Source: Gammaproteobacteria bacterium
GTDB taxonomy: Bacteria; Pseudomonadota; Gammaproteobacteria; Pseudomonadales; Pseudohongiellaceae
Length of the DNA: 64,000 nucleotides
Reading direction: 5' to 3'
Assembly: GCA_030682575.1 (NCBI GenBank)
Contig: JAUXNX010000003.1
Span: forward strand, 186,001-250,000
A model generated the notes under the pieces. The model did not search any database. It was not told where the DNA came from and saw only the letters and a program-made list of their open reading frames with translations. The number at the start of each line of letters is the position of its first letter. Position 1 is the first letter of the stretch. Below, piece by piece: positions 1 through 8,355 of this stretch. Both the position numbers and the translations under genes were made by a program.

Positions 1-397
1 GAATACCGTAATTCTGATTACATCGAGCGTGACTGTGCATTTTGCGCACACAGCCCTCAAGGCAGAAAACCGCAAGGGTCTGATTCAGTGGATGTTCGTG
101 AGCGTGGCTTTGGGCGTACTGTTCCTGTTCCTGCAAGGCTTCGAGTATGTAGAAGCTTATGGCCATTACGGGATCACATTGGATTCAGGAATTTACGGAT
201 CGACATTCTTCCTGCTGACTGGTTTCCACGGTTTCCACGTAACACTTGGAACCTTCATGCTGGCGATCATGCTTGTTCGATCCATCAAGGGTCATTTCAA
301 GCCAGACGACCATTTTGGATTTGAAGCTGCCTCCTGGTACTGGCATTTCGTTGACGTCGTTTGGGTTGGCCTGTTCATATTCGTGTATCTGTTCTGA
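1..397 (+). CDS. Cytochrome c oxidase subunit III, C-terminal part (partial)
   Basis: This is the 3' end of a heme-copper oxidase subunit III gene; the frame is open to the first base of the window, so the start lies outside. The visible part has the last membrane helices, including the LTGFHGFHVTLGT helix and the terminal SWYWHFVDVVWVGLF segment that is typical of COX3. Subunit III supports the catalytic core of proton-pumping cytochrome c oxidase in the inner membrane. It is followed by DUF2909, SURF1 and a SCO-like gene, the usual assembly neighbours of an aa3 oxidase. This oxidase is distinct from the complete one encoded on the minus strand at 2.2-7.2 kb. Confidence 0.93.
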   Translation, partial: NTVILITSSVTVHFAHTALKAENRKGLIQWMFVSVALGVLFLFLQGFEYVEAYGHYGITLDSGIYGSTFFLLTGFHGFHVTLGTFMLAIMLVRSIKGHFKPDDHFGFEAASWYWHFVDVVWVGLFIFVYLF

Positions 398-412
398 TAA
401 TACTGCAAAGCA

Positions 413-446
413 GATGACAGTGCTGGCTCATGTCAGCACTGTCATC
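413..446. terminator. Convergent intergenic stem-loop
   Basis: A perfect 13-bp stem (413-425 with 434-446) closes an 8-nt loop between the stop of cox3 and the stop of the opposing DUF2909 gene. There is no clear U-tract on either side, so termination efficiency is uncertain. Its position between convergent genes is what supports the call. Confidence 0.6.
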
Positions 447-495
447 ACCATAAAAAAGCCTATCAAAAGAAATAGTCAAAAGCGGGAAAGGCTCC

Positions 496-702
496 TCAGA
501 GCCACGGAGCCTGGATAGACAGTTCGCCGGTCATCAGGCCATAGAAAACGCATACCATCATGATGACGGCCAGCGTAACCCGGACACCCAGAGCGTACAG
601 CACTCTTTTGGATCTGCCTTTGTCCTTGTAAAAAAAGACGAATCCACAAACCAGACTGACTAGAATACCTGCCAATAGCAGGATGATGATCAACTTGAGC
701 AT
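496..702 (-). CDS. DUF2909 family twin-membrane-segment protein
   Basis: A 68-residue protein with two predicted membrane helices (about residues 2-24 and 36-57) separated by a short basic loop (YKDKGRSKR). It matches the small DUF2909 family, which is regularly found between cox3 and surf1 in gammaproteobacteria. Function is unknown; a role in oxidase assembly is inferred only from gene neighbourhood. The start is the ATG at 702, preceded on the minus strand by AAGGAAA. The open frame continues upstream but would overlap the SURF1 start region. It is convergent with cox3 and divergent from SURF1. Confidence 0.8.
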   Translation of the reverse strand: MLKLIIILLLAGILVSLVCGFVFFYKDKGRSKRVLYALGVRVTLAVIMMVCVFYGLMTGELSIQAPWL

Positions 703-762
703 GCTGTTTCCTTGAGTAGAATGTTCGGGTGCATGATAGCAAACACCGAGGGTTGCTGGACA

Positions 763-1497
763 ATGCCGCACTTCAGTCCGGGTTGGAAACTGACACTGTT
801 CACGGCGGCGTTGGCGCCACTGTTGTTGACACTTGCGCTGTGGCAGCTTGATCGAGAACAGGAAAAGATTGCTATGCAACGGGGCTATGCAGATCGCACG
901 CAGGCCGCTGCTGTATCAGTGATGCAAGTCGATTGGAATTCTTTAGACATTGCCTATACCAAAGTAAGTGCGCGTGGCACTTTCGACAATGAACGAACAT
1001 ACCTGCTCGATAATCGAATCTATCAGGGTCGAGTTGGATATGAGGTCATTACTCCCTTTGCGGTTGAAGGGAGTGAAACGCTAATGGTCAATCGCGGGTG
1101 GATACCTGCTGGCCCAACCCGTGAGCAGTTGCCGGAAATCCCGAGTATATTCGGGACAGCATCACTGATTGGGACAATTTATGTTCCGTTGGAAGAGCCG
1201 TTTCTGCTCAGTCAAAGAGAGGAAGCTTTTGGCAGCAAATGGCCAAGAGTCGTTCAGAGTATTCGCATCAACGCGATTGCTCAAGAGTTGGGAGTTTCCT
1301 TGCTGCCTTACACGGTTCGACTTGCTGAAGGTTCCGTCGGTTTGGAGCAGAGCAATTGGCCCATCGTGAATATGCAGCCAGAAAAGCATCGCGCGTATGC
1401 AGTTCAATGGTTTGTGATGTTCCTGGCGCTTGTCGGAATGTACGTATATTTCGGAATTAAACACCCTGCTTCGGTAAGAAACAGAGAGGAAAAATGA
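763..1497 (+). CDS. SURF1 family cytochrome oxidase assembly protein
   Basis: SURF1 proteins sit in the inner membrane and help insert heme a into subunit I of cytochrome c oxidase. The product of about 244 residues has an N-terminal membrane helix (WKLTLFTAALAPLLLTLALW), the conserved RGxxxxxR-like and MVNRGWIPAG motifs in the periplasmic domain, and a second C-terminal helix after YAVQWFVMF. This two-helix architecture is diagnostic. The ATG at 763 was chosen because it places the first helix near the N terminus; the frame is open back to 712. The stop overlaps the next start by four bases (ATGA), indicating translational coupling. Confidence 0.9.
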   Translation: MPHFSPGWKLTLFTAALAPLLLTLALWQLDREQEKIAMQRGYADRTQAAAVSVMQVDWNSLDIAYTKVSARGTFDNERTYLLDNRIYQGRVGYEVITPFAVEGSETLMVNRGWIPAGPTREQLPEIPSIFGTASLIGTIYVPLEEPFLLSQREEAFGSKWPRVVQSIRINAIAQELGVSLLPYTVRLAEGSVGLEQSNWPIVNMQPEKHRAYAVQWFVMFLALVGMYVYFGIKHPASVRNREEK

Positions 1498-2141
1498 ACG
1501 CAAACGTAATGAACAAGATCAAGCTGACAGTATTGCTGTTGATCACTGCTCTTCCCGTATCATTGGCGACACTTTCGTTCAAATCAGCGATTGAGAATGG
1601 TGATGTTTCTGCAACATCCAATAAGGGTAATTTGATCCTGCCTCCCGCAGATATCACTGCACTGGCAATGCACCATGCGGATGGTCAGCCGGTGTTCCTG
1701 AATTTCGAAGAAGAAATCGCCAGTCTGGGTGATGAAGAATATGAGATTCGACCATGGCTTCTGCTGTACGTCACTGGCAGTGAATGTGATGCAAAGTGCC
1801 AGGAAAGAATTCATTACATGCAGCAGTTACATATCGCACTTGGGAAGAATATCCAGAGAGTCAGACGGTATTATCTGCACGCATCAGATGAGCCTATCGG
1901 CCCAGAGAATGCGCAAATTTTTGAATCACAGTTCCCGAGCATGGGAATAGCATACAGCGAACGAGAAGTGTTGGAGCTGAATATGGCCAGTGCGGGAGTA
2001 GAGTTATCACTCGCATCACAAAGCTATATTGTGTTGGTGGATCCGGTTGGTAATGTGATGATGTATTACACGGATGAGCAAACAGCCGAAGACATCATGG
2101 CGGATCTTGAAACGCTGCTCAAATATTCAAGTCTGGGCTGA
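1494..2141 (+). CDS. SCO/thioredoxin-like exported hypothetical protein of the oxidase cluster
   Basis: A 215-residue protein with an N-terminal hydrophobic segment (KLTVLLLITALPVSLATL) that could be a signal anchor. The remainder looks like a thioredoxin-fold protein: a predicted strand RPWLLLYVTG is followed by SECDAKC, a CxxxC pair placed as in SCO-type copper chaperones. Late in the chain YIVLVDPVGNVMMYY resembles the terminal strand and turn of that fold. The equivalent gene follows surf1 in many gammaproteobacteria and is usually annotated hypothetical. A role in CuA or disulfide handling is inference. It overlaps surf1 by four bases. Confidence 0.72.
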   Translation: MNANVMNKIKLTVLLLITALPVSLATLSFKSAIENGDVSATSNKGNLILPPADITALAMHHADGQPVFLNFEEEIASLGDEEYEIRPWLLLYVTGSECDAKCQERIHYMQQLHIALGKNIQRVRRYYLHASDEPIGPENAQIFESQFPSMGIAYSEREVLELNMASAGVELSLASQSYIVLVDPVGNVMMYYTDEQTAEDIMADLETLLKYSSLG

Positions 2142-2157
2142 AAAAGCCGTTGGAAAA

Positions 2158-2190
2158 AAGGGGTCCGTTATCAGTGATAACGGACCCCTT
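2158..2190. terminator. Bidirectional rho-independent terminator
   Basis: A perfect 15-bp stem (2158-2172 with 2176-2190) with a 3-nt loop lies between the convergent SCO-like gene and the cox subunit IV gene. On the minus strand the hairpin is followed by a run of Ts (the complement of the A-run at 2154-2159), so it is a good terminator for the minus-strand oxidase operon. Confidence 0.88.
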
Positions 2191-2210
2191 CTCATTACAC
2201 CGTTGCTCTA

Positions 2211-2576
2211 TCAGTGCGCAGCGTCGTGCACTACTGGATTGGGGACGGCATTGGGATCAGCCCCGAAGTAATCCACTCTTGCCAGGAACGTGTAGTCGCC
2301 CTCGATCGCCATGAAACCAATAAAGAAAAACAACACCATGGGAGGCCCCAGAATGGTGAGTATCAGTGCCATTCGCTCCCACATGACGTGCATGAAGATC
2401 GCCACGATAAATCCGGCTTTCAGCAGCATGAAAATGATGATGAGAGTCCAGCGTAGATAGCCCTGAACATTCAGGTAATCGACCATATAGCTGAAAGCGC
2501 TCAATACGAAGAGTAGTATCCAGATCTTCAGATATATACCTAAGGGATGTTGTTGACCGCCTGCTTCAGAGGACAT
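2211..2576 (-). CDS. Cytochrome c oxidase subunit IV (prokaryotic/CyoD-like)
   Basis: A 121-residue membrane protein with three predicted helices: IWILLFVLSAFSYMVDY, LRWTLIIIFMLLKAGFIVAIF and MALILTILGPPMVLFFFIGF. The second helix ends in the family motif IFMHVMWER. This is the small accessory subunit of caa3/bo3-type oxidases. It is the last gene of the minus-strand operon, 12 bp after the subunit III gene and just before the terminator at 2158-2190. The C-terminal tail (GADPNAVPNPVVHDAAH) is hydrophilic. Confidence 0.85.
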   Translation of the reverse strand: MSSEAGGQQHPLGIYLKIWILLFVLSAFSYMVDYLNVQGYLRWTLIIIFMLLKAGFIVAIFMHVMWERMALILTILGPPMVLFFFIGFMAIEGDYTFLARVDYFGADPNAVPNPVVHDAAH

Positions 2577-2588
2577 CAGTTCTACTCC

Positions 2589-3272
2589 TTACCAAAGATA
2601 GAAAAACGCGAAAATGAATACCCACACCAGATCCACGAAGTGCCAGTAAAGGCCTGTGATCTCGACAATTTCATAACCTTTCTTGTCGTAATCGCCCCGA
2701 AGGACCTTGCGGGCAACAATGCAGAGATAGATGACGCCGGCGGTTACGTGTAATCCATGGAAACCTGTCACCATGAAAAACACAGAGCCGAACTGCGGAG
2801 CGCCCCAAGGATTTCCCCACGGCCTCACGCCTTCCTCGATCAGCTTCGACCACTCGAATACCTGCATGCCGACGAAGGAAGCGCCGAACGCTGCCGTGAC
2901 CAACATCAGAATCGCCGCCATTTTCTTGTCTTTGCGATACCCGTAATTCACCGCCAGCGCCATGGTTCCACTACTGGTGATGAGGATAAACGTCATGATG
3001 GCGATCAGGATCAGCGGGATGGGGTCACTGCCAAAAAAGGACAATGCGAACACTTCGCTCGGCAAAGGCCAGGGCTCAGTGGTTGTCATCCTCACGGTCA
3101 TGTAGCCGATCAGGAAGCACGAAAAAATGAACGTGTCACTGACCAGGAAAATCCACATCATGGCTTTGCCCCAAGGCACATGATAGGTCTGCTTATCTGT
3201 AGACCAGTCGTCTACCAGTCCTGGCAGCCCCGGTCTCGGCGCTCCGATACTGCTTGCTACATTCTCACTCAT
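2589..3272 (-). CDS. Heme-copper oxidase subunit III
   Basis: A 227-residue COX3-family protein with the usual helices and conserved segments: WGKAMMWIFLVSDTFIFS near the N terminus, VTGFHGLHVTAG and the terminal GLYWHFVDLVWVFIFAFFYLW. It is the second of two adjacent subunit III-type genes in this operon, 51 bp after the first. This one retains all canonical C-terminal features and is probably the genuine structural subunit. Confidence 0.9.
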   Translation of the reverse strand: MSENVASSIGAPRPGLPGLVDDWSTDKQTYHVPWGKAMMWIFLVSDTFIFSCFLIGYMTVRMTTTEPWPLPSEVFALSFFGSDPIPLILIAIMTFILITSSGTMALAVNYGYRKDKKMAAILMLVTAAFGASFVGMQVFEWSKLIEEGVRPWGNPWGAPQFGSVFFMVTGFHGLHVTAGVIYLCIVARKVLRGDYDKKGYEIVEITGLYWHFVDLVWVFIFAFFYLW

Positions 3273-3323
3273 ACCCGGATTCCTATAGGTTTTATAAGAT
3301 CATTAGTGTCCGAACAGTTTGGT

Positions 3324-3941
3324 TCAGGTATTCGCCAGGACTGCGAACAGCAGCACCCAGAGAACCAGAAGAAAGTGCCAATAGGTTGTGCAAAGCTCGA
3401 TGCTCAATCGTGATTGAGACACCTCGGTGGTGCTGAAAAGGCGGAACGAAGTTTTGCTCCATACCCATAGCCCGCCGATCAGATGCACCGCGTGCATTCC
3501 GGTCAGCAAATAGAAGAAGGCGCTGGAGGGATTGCTGGCAACACCCAGGCCGTTGCCGTCCAGTTGTTGCCAGACAAGCAGTTGCCCGCCTACAAAGAGC
3601 ATCGCGCATATGCCGCCGACGAAAAACGCCAGTCTGATGGCAGAAAGGTTCTCCTCTACCTGCGCTTTCGTACGCGAATACTGAAACAGAACACTGCTGA
3701 CAACCAGAAGTCCTGTGTTAAGCCACAACATGGACGGATCCGCCAAAGGAACCCAGTCACCGATATCCATCCGCAGATAATAGGTTACCGTCAAAAGAGA
3801 AAAGATGACGCTTACTACGATGAGGAAAAGAGCCAGTGCAATTTTCTCGCTCTCCGAACCAAATACCACTTCCGGACCAGTGCCCGTTCCGGGCTCCTGG
3901 TACTCCCAGGGTTTGGAGGTTACCTGCTTATAGAAACTCAT
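3324..3941 (-). CDS. Second COX3-like subunit, divergent
   Basis: A 205-residue protein of the COX3 superfamily. It has recognisable helices and the motif LLTGMHAVHLIGGLW, and ends with TTYWHFLLVLWVLLFAVLANT. The conserved Asp of the WHFVD motif is replaced (WHFLL), so it differs from its neighbour. It lies directly between coxA and the canonical subunit III gene. Tandem subunit III-type genes occur in some caa3-like operons; whether the two occupy different positions in the complex or one is accessory cannot be told from sequence. Confidence 0.83.
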   Translation of the reverse strand: MSFYKQVTSKPWEYQEPGTGTGPEVVFGSESEKIALALFLIVVSVIFSLLTVTYYLRMDIGDWVPLADPSMLWLNTGLLVVSSVLFQYSRTKAQVEENLSAIRLAFFVGGICAMLFVGGQLLVWQQLDGNGLGVASNPSSAFFYLLTGMHAVHLIGGLWVWSKTSFRLFSTTEVSQSRLSIELCTTYWHFLLVLWVLLFAVLANT

Positions 3942-3975
3942 AATCTGACCCTCTGGTTACTGCTGTTCTCGACTG

Positions 3976-5754
3976 CTAGGCGTGTTTCGCTGGAGCGTCA
4001 TCGTGGTCGTGGTCATCTGACACACCAAAGTCGCCGGCGACGTTCTGCGGAATGAAATCCTGCGGATAGCCAGGGACGCTGTAATCGTACGCCCAACGAT
4101 GCACGACTGGCAGATCATGACCCCAGTTGCCATGTTTGGGCGGGGTATCAGGAGTCTGCCACTCAAGAGTTGTTGCACCCCAGGGATTGCCACCAGAGGG
4201 TTTGCCATTCTTCAGACTCCAGAAAACGTTGATGAAGAACAGTATCTGAGTAACGGCGACGAATAGTGCTGCCAACGTAATGTTTGCATTAAGAGCCTGA
4301 GCGGACTCTGGGATGAAGTCGGTGCTGCCCATGGCGTAGTAACGACGTGGCACACCGAGGAAGCCAAGGTAGTGCATTGGCAGGTAGATGGCGTAAGTCC
4401 CAAGGAACGTGCACCAGAAGTGCATCTTGCCCAGGGTTTCGTTCATCATTTTGCCGGTCATTTTGGGATACCAGTGGTAGATCGCAGCGAACACCACCAG
4501 TACCGGAGACACGCCCATTACCATGTGGAAGTGCGCGACCACGAAGTAGGTATCAGACAGCGGCAGATCGATAACTACGTTGCCGAGGAACAATCCGGTC
4601 AGACCGCCGTGGATAAATGTAAAGACGAAGCCGATGGCGAACAACATTGGAGTGTTGAGGCGGATATCGCCCTCCCACAGCGTCAGCACCCAGTTGTAAA
4701 CCTTGAGTGCTGTAGGAACAGCGATGATCAATGTTGTGGTTGCGAAGAAGAAGCCGAAGTAGGGATTCATGCCGCTGACATACATGTGGTGTGCCCACAC
4801 AACAAAGCTGAGTCCGCCGATGGCGATGATTGCCCAGACCATCATACGGTAACCGAAGATATTCTTTCTTGCATGGGTACTAAGTACGTCAGATACGAGG
4901 CCGAACGCAGGAAGTGCCACGATGTACACTTCAGGGTGACCGAAGAACCAGAACAGGTGTTGAAACAGGATCGGACTGCCGCCGTTATAGTCAAGCTGTT
5001 CACCAGCAGCCATGATGGCAGGCATGAAGAAGCTGGTGCCCAACAACAGGTCAAACGTCATCATGATTGCACTTACCAGCAGTGCCGGAAATGCAAAAAG
5101 TGCGAGCGCGGTTGCGGTGAAAATGCCCCAAACCGTCAGCGGTAGCCGCATCATAGTCAGTCCGCGTGTTCTATACTGCAGTACCGTGGTGATGTAATTG
5201 AGGCCACCCATGGTGAATGCAACGATGAACACGGCGAGTGAAATCAGCATCAGCAGGATGCCGGTTTCATGTCCAGGGGTGCCGGGTGTAATCGTTTGGG
5301 GTGGATACAACGTCCATCCTGCTCCGGTAGGACCACCTGTTACAAAGAAGCTCGAGAGAAGGATCAGCACGGAGAGCAAATAGAACCAGAAGCTCAACAT
5401 GTTCAGATAAGGGAACACCATATCCCGCGCACCGCACATCAGCGGAATCAGATAGTTGCCAAAGCCGCCCATGAAGAGCGCTGTAAGCAGATATACCACC
5501 ATGATCATGCCGTGCATTGTCACGGCTTGATAGTAGGAGCTCGGATCGATGAGCGAGAAAGTATCCGGGAATCCCAACTGCAGGCGCATCATGGCGGACA
5601 GACCCAGAGCAACCAGACCGACGAAAATGGCCGTGCCAGCGTACTGGATGGCAATGACCTTATGATCCTGGCTCCAGACATACTTGGTAATGAATGTGTG
5701 AGGATCGTGATGCTCTTGGTCGTGGTCTTGGTCGGCTAAAGGAACGTAAGCCAT
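3976..5754 (-). CDS. ctaD: Cytochrome c oxidase subunit I
   Basis: The catalytic subunit of a type A heme-copper oxidase: it reduces O2 to water at the heme a3-CuB centre and pumps protons. At 592 residues it shows MHGMIMVVY (heme a ligand), WFFGHPEVYIVALPAFG (CuB His and the Glu/Tyr of A1-type enzymes), AHHMY (CuB His pair) and VAHFHMVMG (heme ligands). The N terminus (DQDHDQEHHDPHTF) and C terminus (DDHDHDDAPAKHA) are rich in His and Asp. The ATG at 5754 is chosen because AGGAGG precedes it on the minus strand; the frame is open to 5799. It lies between subunit II and the COX3-like gene. Confidence 0.96.
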   Translation of the reverse strand: MAYVPLADQDHDQEHHDPHTFITKYVWSQDHKVIAIQYAGTAIFVGLVALGLSAMMRLQLGFPDTFSLIDPSSYYQAVTMHGMIMVVYLLTALFMGGFGNYLIPLMCGARDMVFPYLNMLSFWFYLLSVLILLSSFFVTGGPTGAGWTLYPPQTITPGTPGHETGILLMLISLAVFIVAFTMGGLNYITTVLQYRTRGLTMMRLPLTVWGIFTATALALFAFPALLVSAIMMTFDLLLGTSFFMPAIMAAGEQLDYNGGSPILFQHLFWFFGHPEVYIVALPAFGLVSDVLSTHARKNIFGYRMMVWAIIAIGGLSFVVWAHHMYVSGMNPYFGFFFATTTLIIAVPTALKVYNWVLTLWEGDIRLNTPMLFAIGFVFTFIHGGLTGLFLGNVVIDLPLSDTYFVVAHFHMVMGVSPVLVVFAAIYHWYPKMTGKMMNETLGKMHFWCTFLGTYAIYLPMHYLGFLGVPRRYYAMGSTDFIPESAQALNANITLAALFVAVTQILFFINVFWSLKNGKPSGGNPWGATTLEWQTPDTPPKHGNWGHDLPVVHRWAYDYSVPGYPQDFIPQNVAGDFGVSDDHDHDDAPAKHA

Positions 5755-5857
5755 TAAATTCTCCTCCTGACTCGCTTTATGCTGATCGCAAGAGGGCAAG
5801 TCGCTGCCCTCATACGCTTTATTTGTTCTTCAAATCTGAAAAGTACTGTAAAACCGA

Positions 5858-7216
5858 CTAGCGCAATGAATTGATGTAAGCAACAACATCATTGACCTGT
5901 TCCGGATTGCGCATGGCCGTCGCCATCGACACCATCTGCTCGCCGTAATCATCATCGGAGTGTGCACCACGAATCTTGGCCTTGAAGTTGTTCAGTTGTA
6001 TTACAGCGTACCAGTCGCTCATCCCGACAAGGTTCGGCGCATCTGTAGCCCAACTGCCCAGACCATTCTTGCCATGACAAGCTGCACAGTTTGCGTTGTA
6101 AATTCTCATCCCTCTTGAAACGTTGCCTGACACTGTGTCGGGCGAGTTTGTCACAGGAAGCTGGCTGATATAGGCAGCGACATTGCGGACGGCGTCATCG
6201 GTACTCAGCATCGAAGCCATGGGTGCCATTTGTCTCCCATACTGATCGTCAGGGTGCGCACCCCTTACGCCTTGCTGGTAATACTTGAGTTGCCTTTCTA
6301 TATACCAGGATTGCAGGCCGTTCAGCTTGGGCGCATTCATGGCCTGAAGCCCTTCGCCCTGCTGACCATGGCAGCTTGCACAGACGGCATATTGTTGTTG
6401 TCCGGCGACAATATTCGGTGCCGCCATGGATGCGAGTTGGGCATAAGTGGGCTGACGACTCAGCCAGGCATCATAATCGGCCTGTTCGGCAACAACGACC
6501 TTGCCTCTCATGACATGATGGCCAATACCGCACAACTCTTCGCAAAGGATGTCGTAGCTGCCTACCACCGTTGGGGTAAACCACAGATAAGTCACCATGC
6601 CGGGAACCAGGTCCATTTTCACGCGGAACTGTGGCACCGTGTAGTTGTGCAATACATCCTTGGAGCGCAGCAGAGCCTTCACCGGTTTGCCGACGGGCAA
6701 ATACATTTCGGGATCTTTTACAAGGATATCGTCCTGGCCATTGGGGTCGTCTGGATTCATGCCGAAAGGATTGGATTCGCTGATATGACGTGTATCCACA
6801 GTGCCAAGAATCCCGTCATTACCTGGGTAACGGTAGCTCCATTGCCACTGCTGCCCCACCACCTCGTATTCTGTTGCCTCTTCAGGCACGGTCACAAAGG
6901 TTGCCCAAACGAATAAGCCCGGTGCCAGCATTGCGATGACGCCCACCGCAGTCACGGCAGACAGCCCGATTTCCAGTTTTGCGTTTTCGGGTTCGTAAAC
7001 AGCCTTCTGTCCGGCCTTGTGCCGAAAGCGATACACGCAGTAAGCCATGAACAGGTTTACAGCAATAAAAACGGCACCTGTCACCCAAAACGTCAGATTG
7101 ATGGTGAAGTCGATACTTCCCCAGTTTGACGCTATAGGGGTAAACCACCATGGGCTCATAAAGTGGAAGACGACTGAACCAACGACCAATAGAACCAGAG
7201 CGACTGCTATAGCCAT
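5858..7216 (-). CDS. Cytochrome c oxidase subunit II fused to two cytochrome c domains
   Basis: Subunit II carries the CuA centre that receives electrons from cytochrome c. The 452-residue product has two N-terminal membrane helices, then the cupredoxin domain with LHNYTVPQFRVKMD and the CuA motif CEELCGIGHHVM (about residue 224). Two class I cytochrome c domains are fused after it, with heme motifs CASCH (about 279) and CAACH (about 377). The single-heme fusion defines caa3 oxidases; the double fusion is less common and suggests a built-in electron wire. It is the first gene of a coxII-coxI-coxIII-coxIII-coxIV operon. Confidence 0.94.
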   Translation of the reverse strand: MAIAVALVLLVVGSVVFHFMSPWWFTPIASNWGSIDFTINLTFWVTGAVFIAVNLFMAYCVYRFRHKAGQKAVYEPENAKLEIGLSAVTAVGVIAMLAPGLFVWATFVTVPEEATEYEVVGQQWQWSYRYPGNDGILGTVDTRHISESNPFGMNPDDPNGQDDILVKDPEMYLPVGKPVKALLRSKDVLHNYTVPQFRVKMDLVPGMVTYLWFTPTVVGSYDILCEELCGIGHHVMRGKVVVAEQADYDAWLSRQPTYAQLASMAAPNIVAGQQQYAVCASCHGQQGEGLQAMNAPKLNGLQSWYIERQLKYYQQGVRGAHPDDQYGRQMAPMASMLSTDDAVRNVAAYISQLPVTNSPDTVSGNVSRGMRIYNANCAACHGKNGLGSWATDAPNLVGMSDWYAVIQLNNFKAKIRGAHSDDDYGEQMVSMATAMRNPEQVNDVVAYINSLR

Positions 7217-7821
7217 ATGCTGTTAATCCTTATGAAAAATGAATACATGACGGGCAACAGTGAAGACTGTGCAGGGTATTGCGTGCAGGAATTGTGGCTA
7301 TGATTTCGTGAGACGAAAGAAAGCCCGTCGTGAAACGACGCAGTAAAGGGCAGGAAAATGAATGCCCGGAAATCATAATTCGGAGTTGTCATCGCTGGTA
7401 CCGGCCTTGAGCACTAACCAGCGATTGATATTTGATACTGCCAGCAAAATTCCAGTAAGAGTGGTTATTGCTTCGACTAAAGTCACGCAGTTGACTACGA
7501 ACGGTACAGAAAATCGCGTTCACAACGTCGTTCCCTCCTTTATTATTATTAAATGGGCGGGCGCTCAACGTGCTACATATATCGTCGGGGCTGAAGAATT
7601 CGTCGAAATCTTCAGCTCGAAGGATCGTATATTATTGTCAAAATGACCGCAAGTGCTTTTATCCGGGGCACAGAGGATCGATCCAATAGTAATTCTTGTC
7701 GCACGAATGAGCCAATCCTGGAGTGGAGAGTCCACACCAGGATTGTTGCAAAAGAGCCACATTGAACTTGAACAGCTCCAGCAGGCAATCATGGCCCGTT
7801 GGCCAAATTAAGTCTGTGGGA
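7217..7821. other. 605-bp intergenic region, no supported gene
   Basis: This stretch between the oxidase operon start and the end of the next minus-strand gene holds only weak open frames (7362-7646 plus, 7565-7792 minus), without ribosome binding sites or recognisable protein features. Two small 6-bp hairpins lie upstream of coxII (7304-7318 and 7326-7340), and a long inverted repeat is at 7713-7745. The coxII promoter must lie here but was not identified with confidence. Confidence 0.6.
7713..7745. repeat. Long near-perfect inverted repeat (possible terminator)
   Basis: Arms 7713-7727 and 7731-7745 pair over 15 positions with one A-A mismatch and a GAG loop. It lies 77 bp beyond the stop of the minus-strand gene ending at 7822, which suits a terminator, but no T-run follows on either strand. 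Confidence 0.6.
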
Positions 7822-8355
7822 TCAGCTGAGTTTGAGCTGGGCGAATGGATTCAGAAAGTGAGCATCAATTGCGGCCAATTGCGCCTCTTTATGTTTGGCA
7901 TCCATCATTTGCATGATTTTGCTTTCTTGATCTTTCTTGGCATAAATGAGGATCAAGTACTTGCCTTCCTCGATTGCGTCGTGGAAATTCGCCAATTTCT
8001 TGTTCTCGCTTGCGATTCCGACGAGTCCGCCGACCCAGGCGCCGAAGCAGCTAAGCACGAAGACCATTGCGACATATCCCAACAATGGAACATTTGGACC
8101 AAAGGGTTCCACGGCCATGGATAGCAGCGCAAACAATACCCCTGCGCAGAAACCGAAAGCAGCACCAATGAGGCCATCGCGTATAACATCAAGCGTTTCA
8201 AGGTAATTACTCGAGTGCAGACGCTCTTTGCTGAGGCCGCTTTCGTCCTTGCTCACGATGTGAAGGAACCAATCGTCAACTCCGATGGAGTGCAAATCGT
8301 CCGAAATCTCGTGAGTGCTTTTCAGAGAGGGTGACAGATAATAAATGCATTTCAT
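7822..8355 (-). CDS. Hypothetical membrane protein with a stress-protein-like layout
   Basis: A 177-residue protein of unknown function. The N-terminal part (MKCIYYLSPSLKSTHEISDDL) resembles a small ferredoxin-like fold seen in many uncharacterised proteobacterial proteins. The centre has two glycine-rich membrane segments (DGLIGAAFGFCAGVLFALLSMAV and YVAMVFVLSCFGAWVGGLVGIAS). A hydrophilic C terminus follows, with YLILIYAKKDQE and DAKHKEAQLAAIDAHF. This layout is like DUF1269/general-stress 17M-type proteins, but I cannot assign it. The ATG at 8355 is preceded by AGGAG; the longer frame to 8409 lacks such a site. It is monocistronic by context. Confidence 0.7.
   Translation of the reverse strand: MKCIYYLSPSLKSTHEISDDLHSIGVDDWFLHIVSKDESGLSKERLHSSNYLETLDVIRDGLIGAAFGFCAGVLFALLSMAVEPFGPNVPLLGYVAMVFVLSCFGAWVGGLVGIASENKKLANFHDAIEEGKYLILIYAKKDQESKIMQMMDAKHKEAQLAAIDAHFLNPFAQLKLS

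Noticed and set aside
7362-7646. Plus-strand 94-codon open frame in the gap before coxII
   Set aside because: No ribosome site, no recognisable protein features, and a composition unlike neighbouring genes; treated as non-coding.
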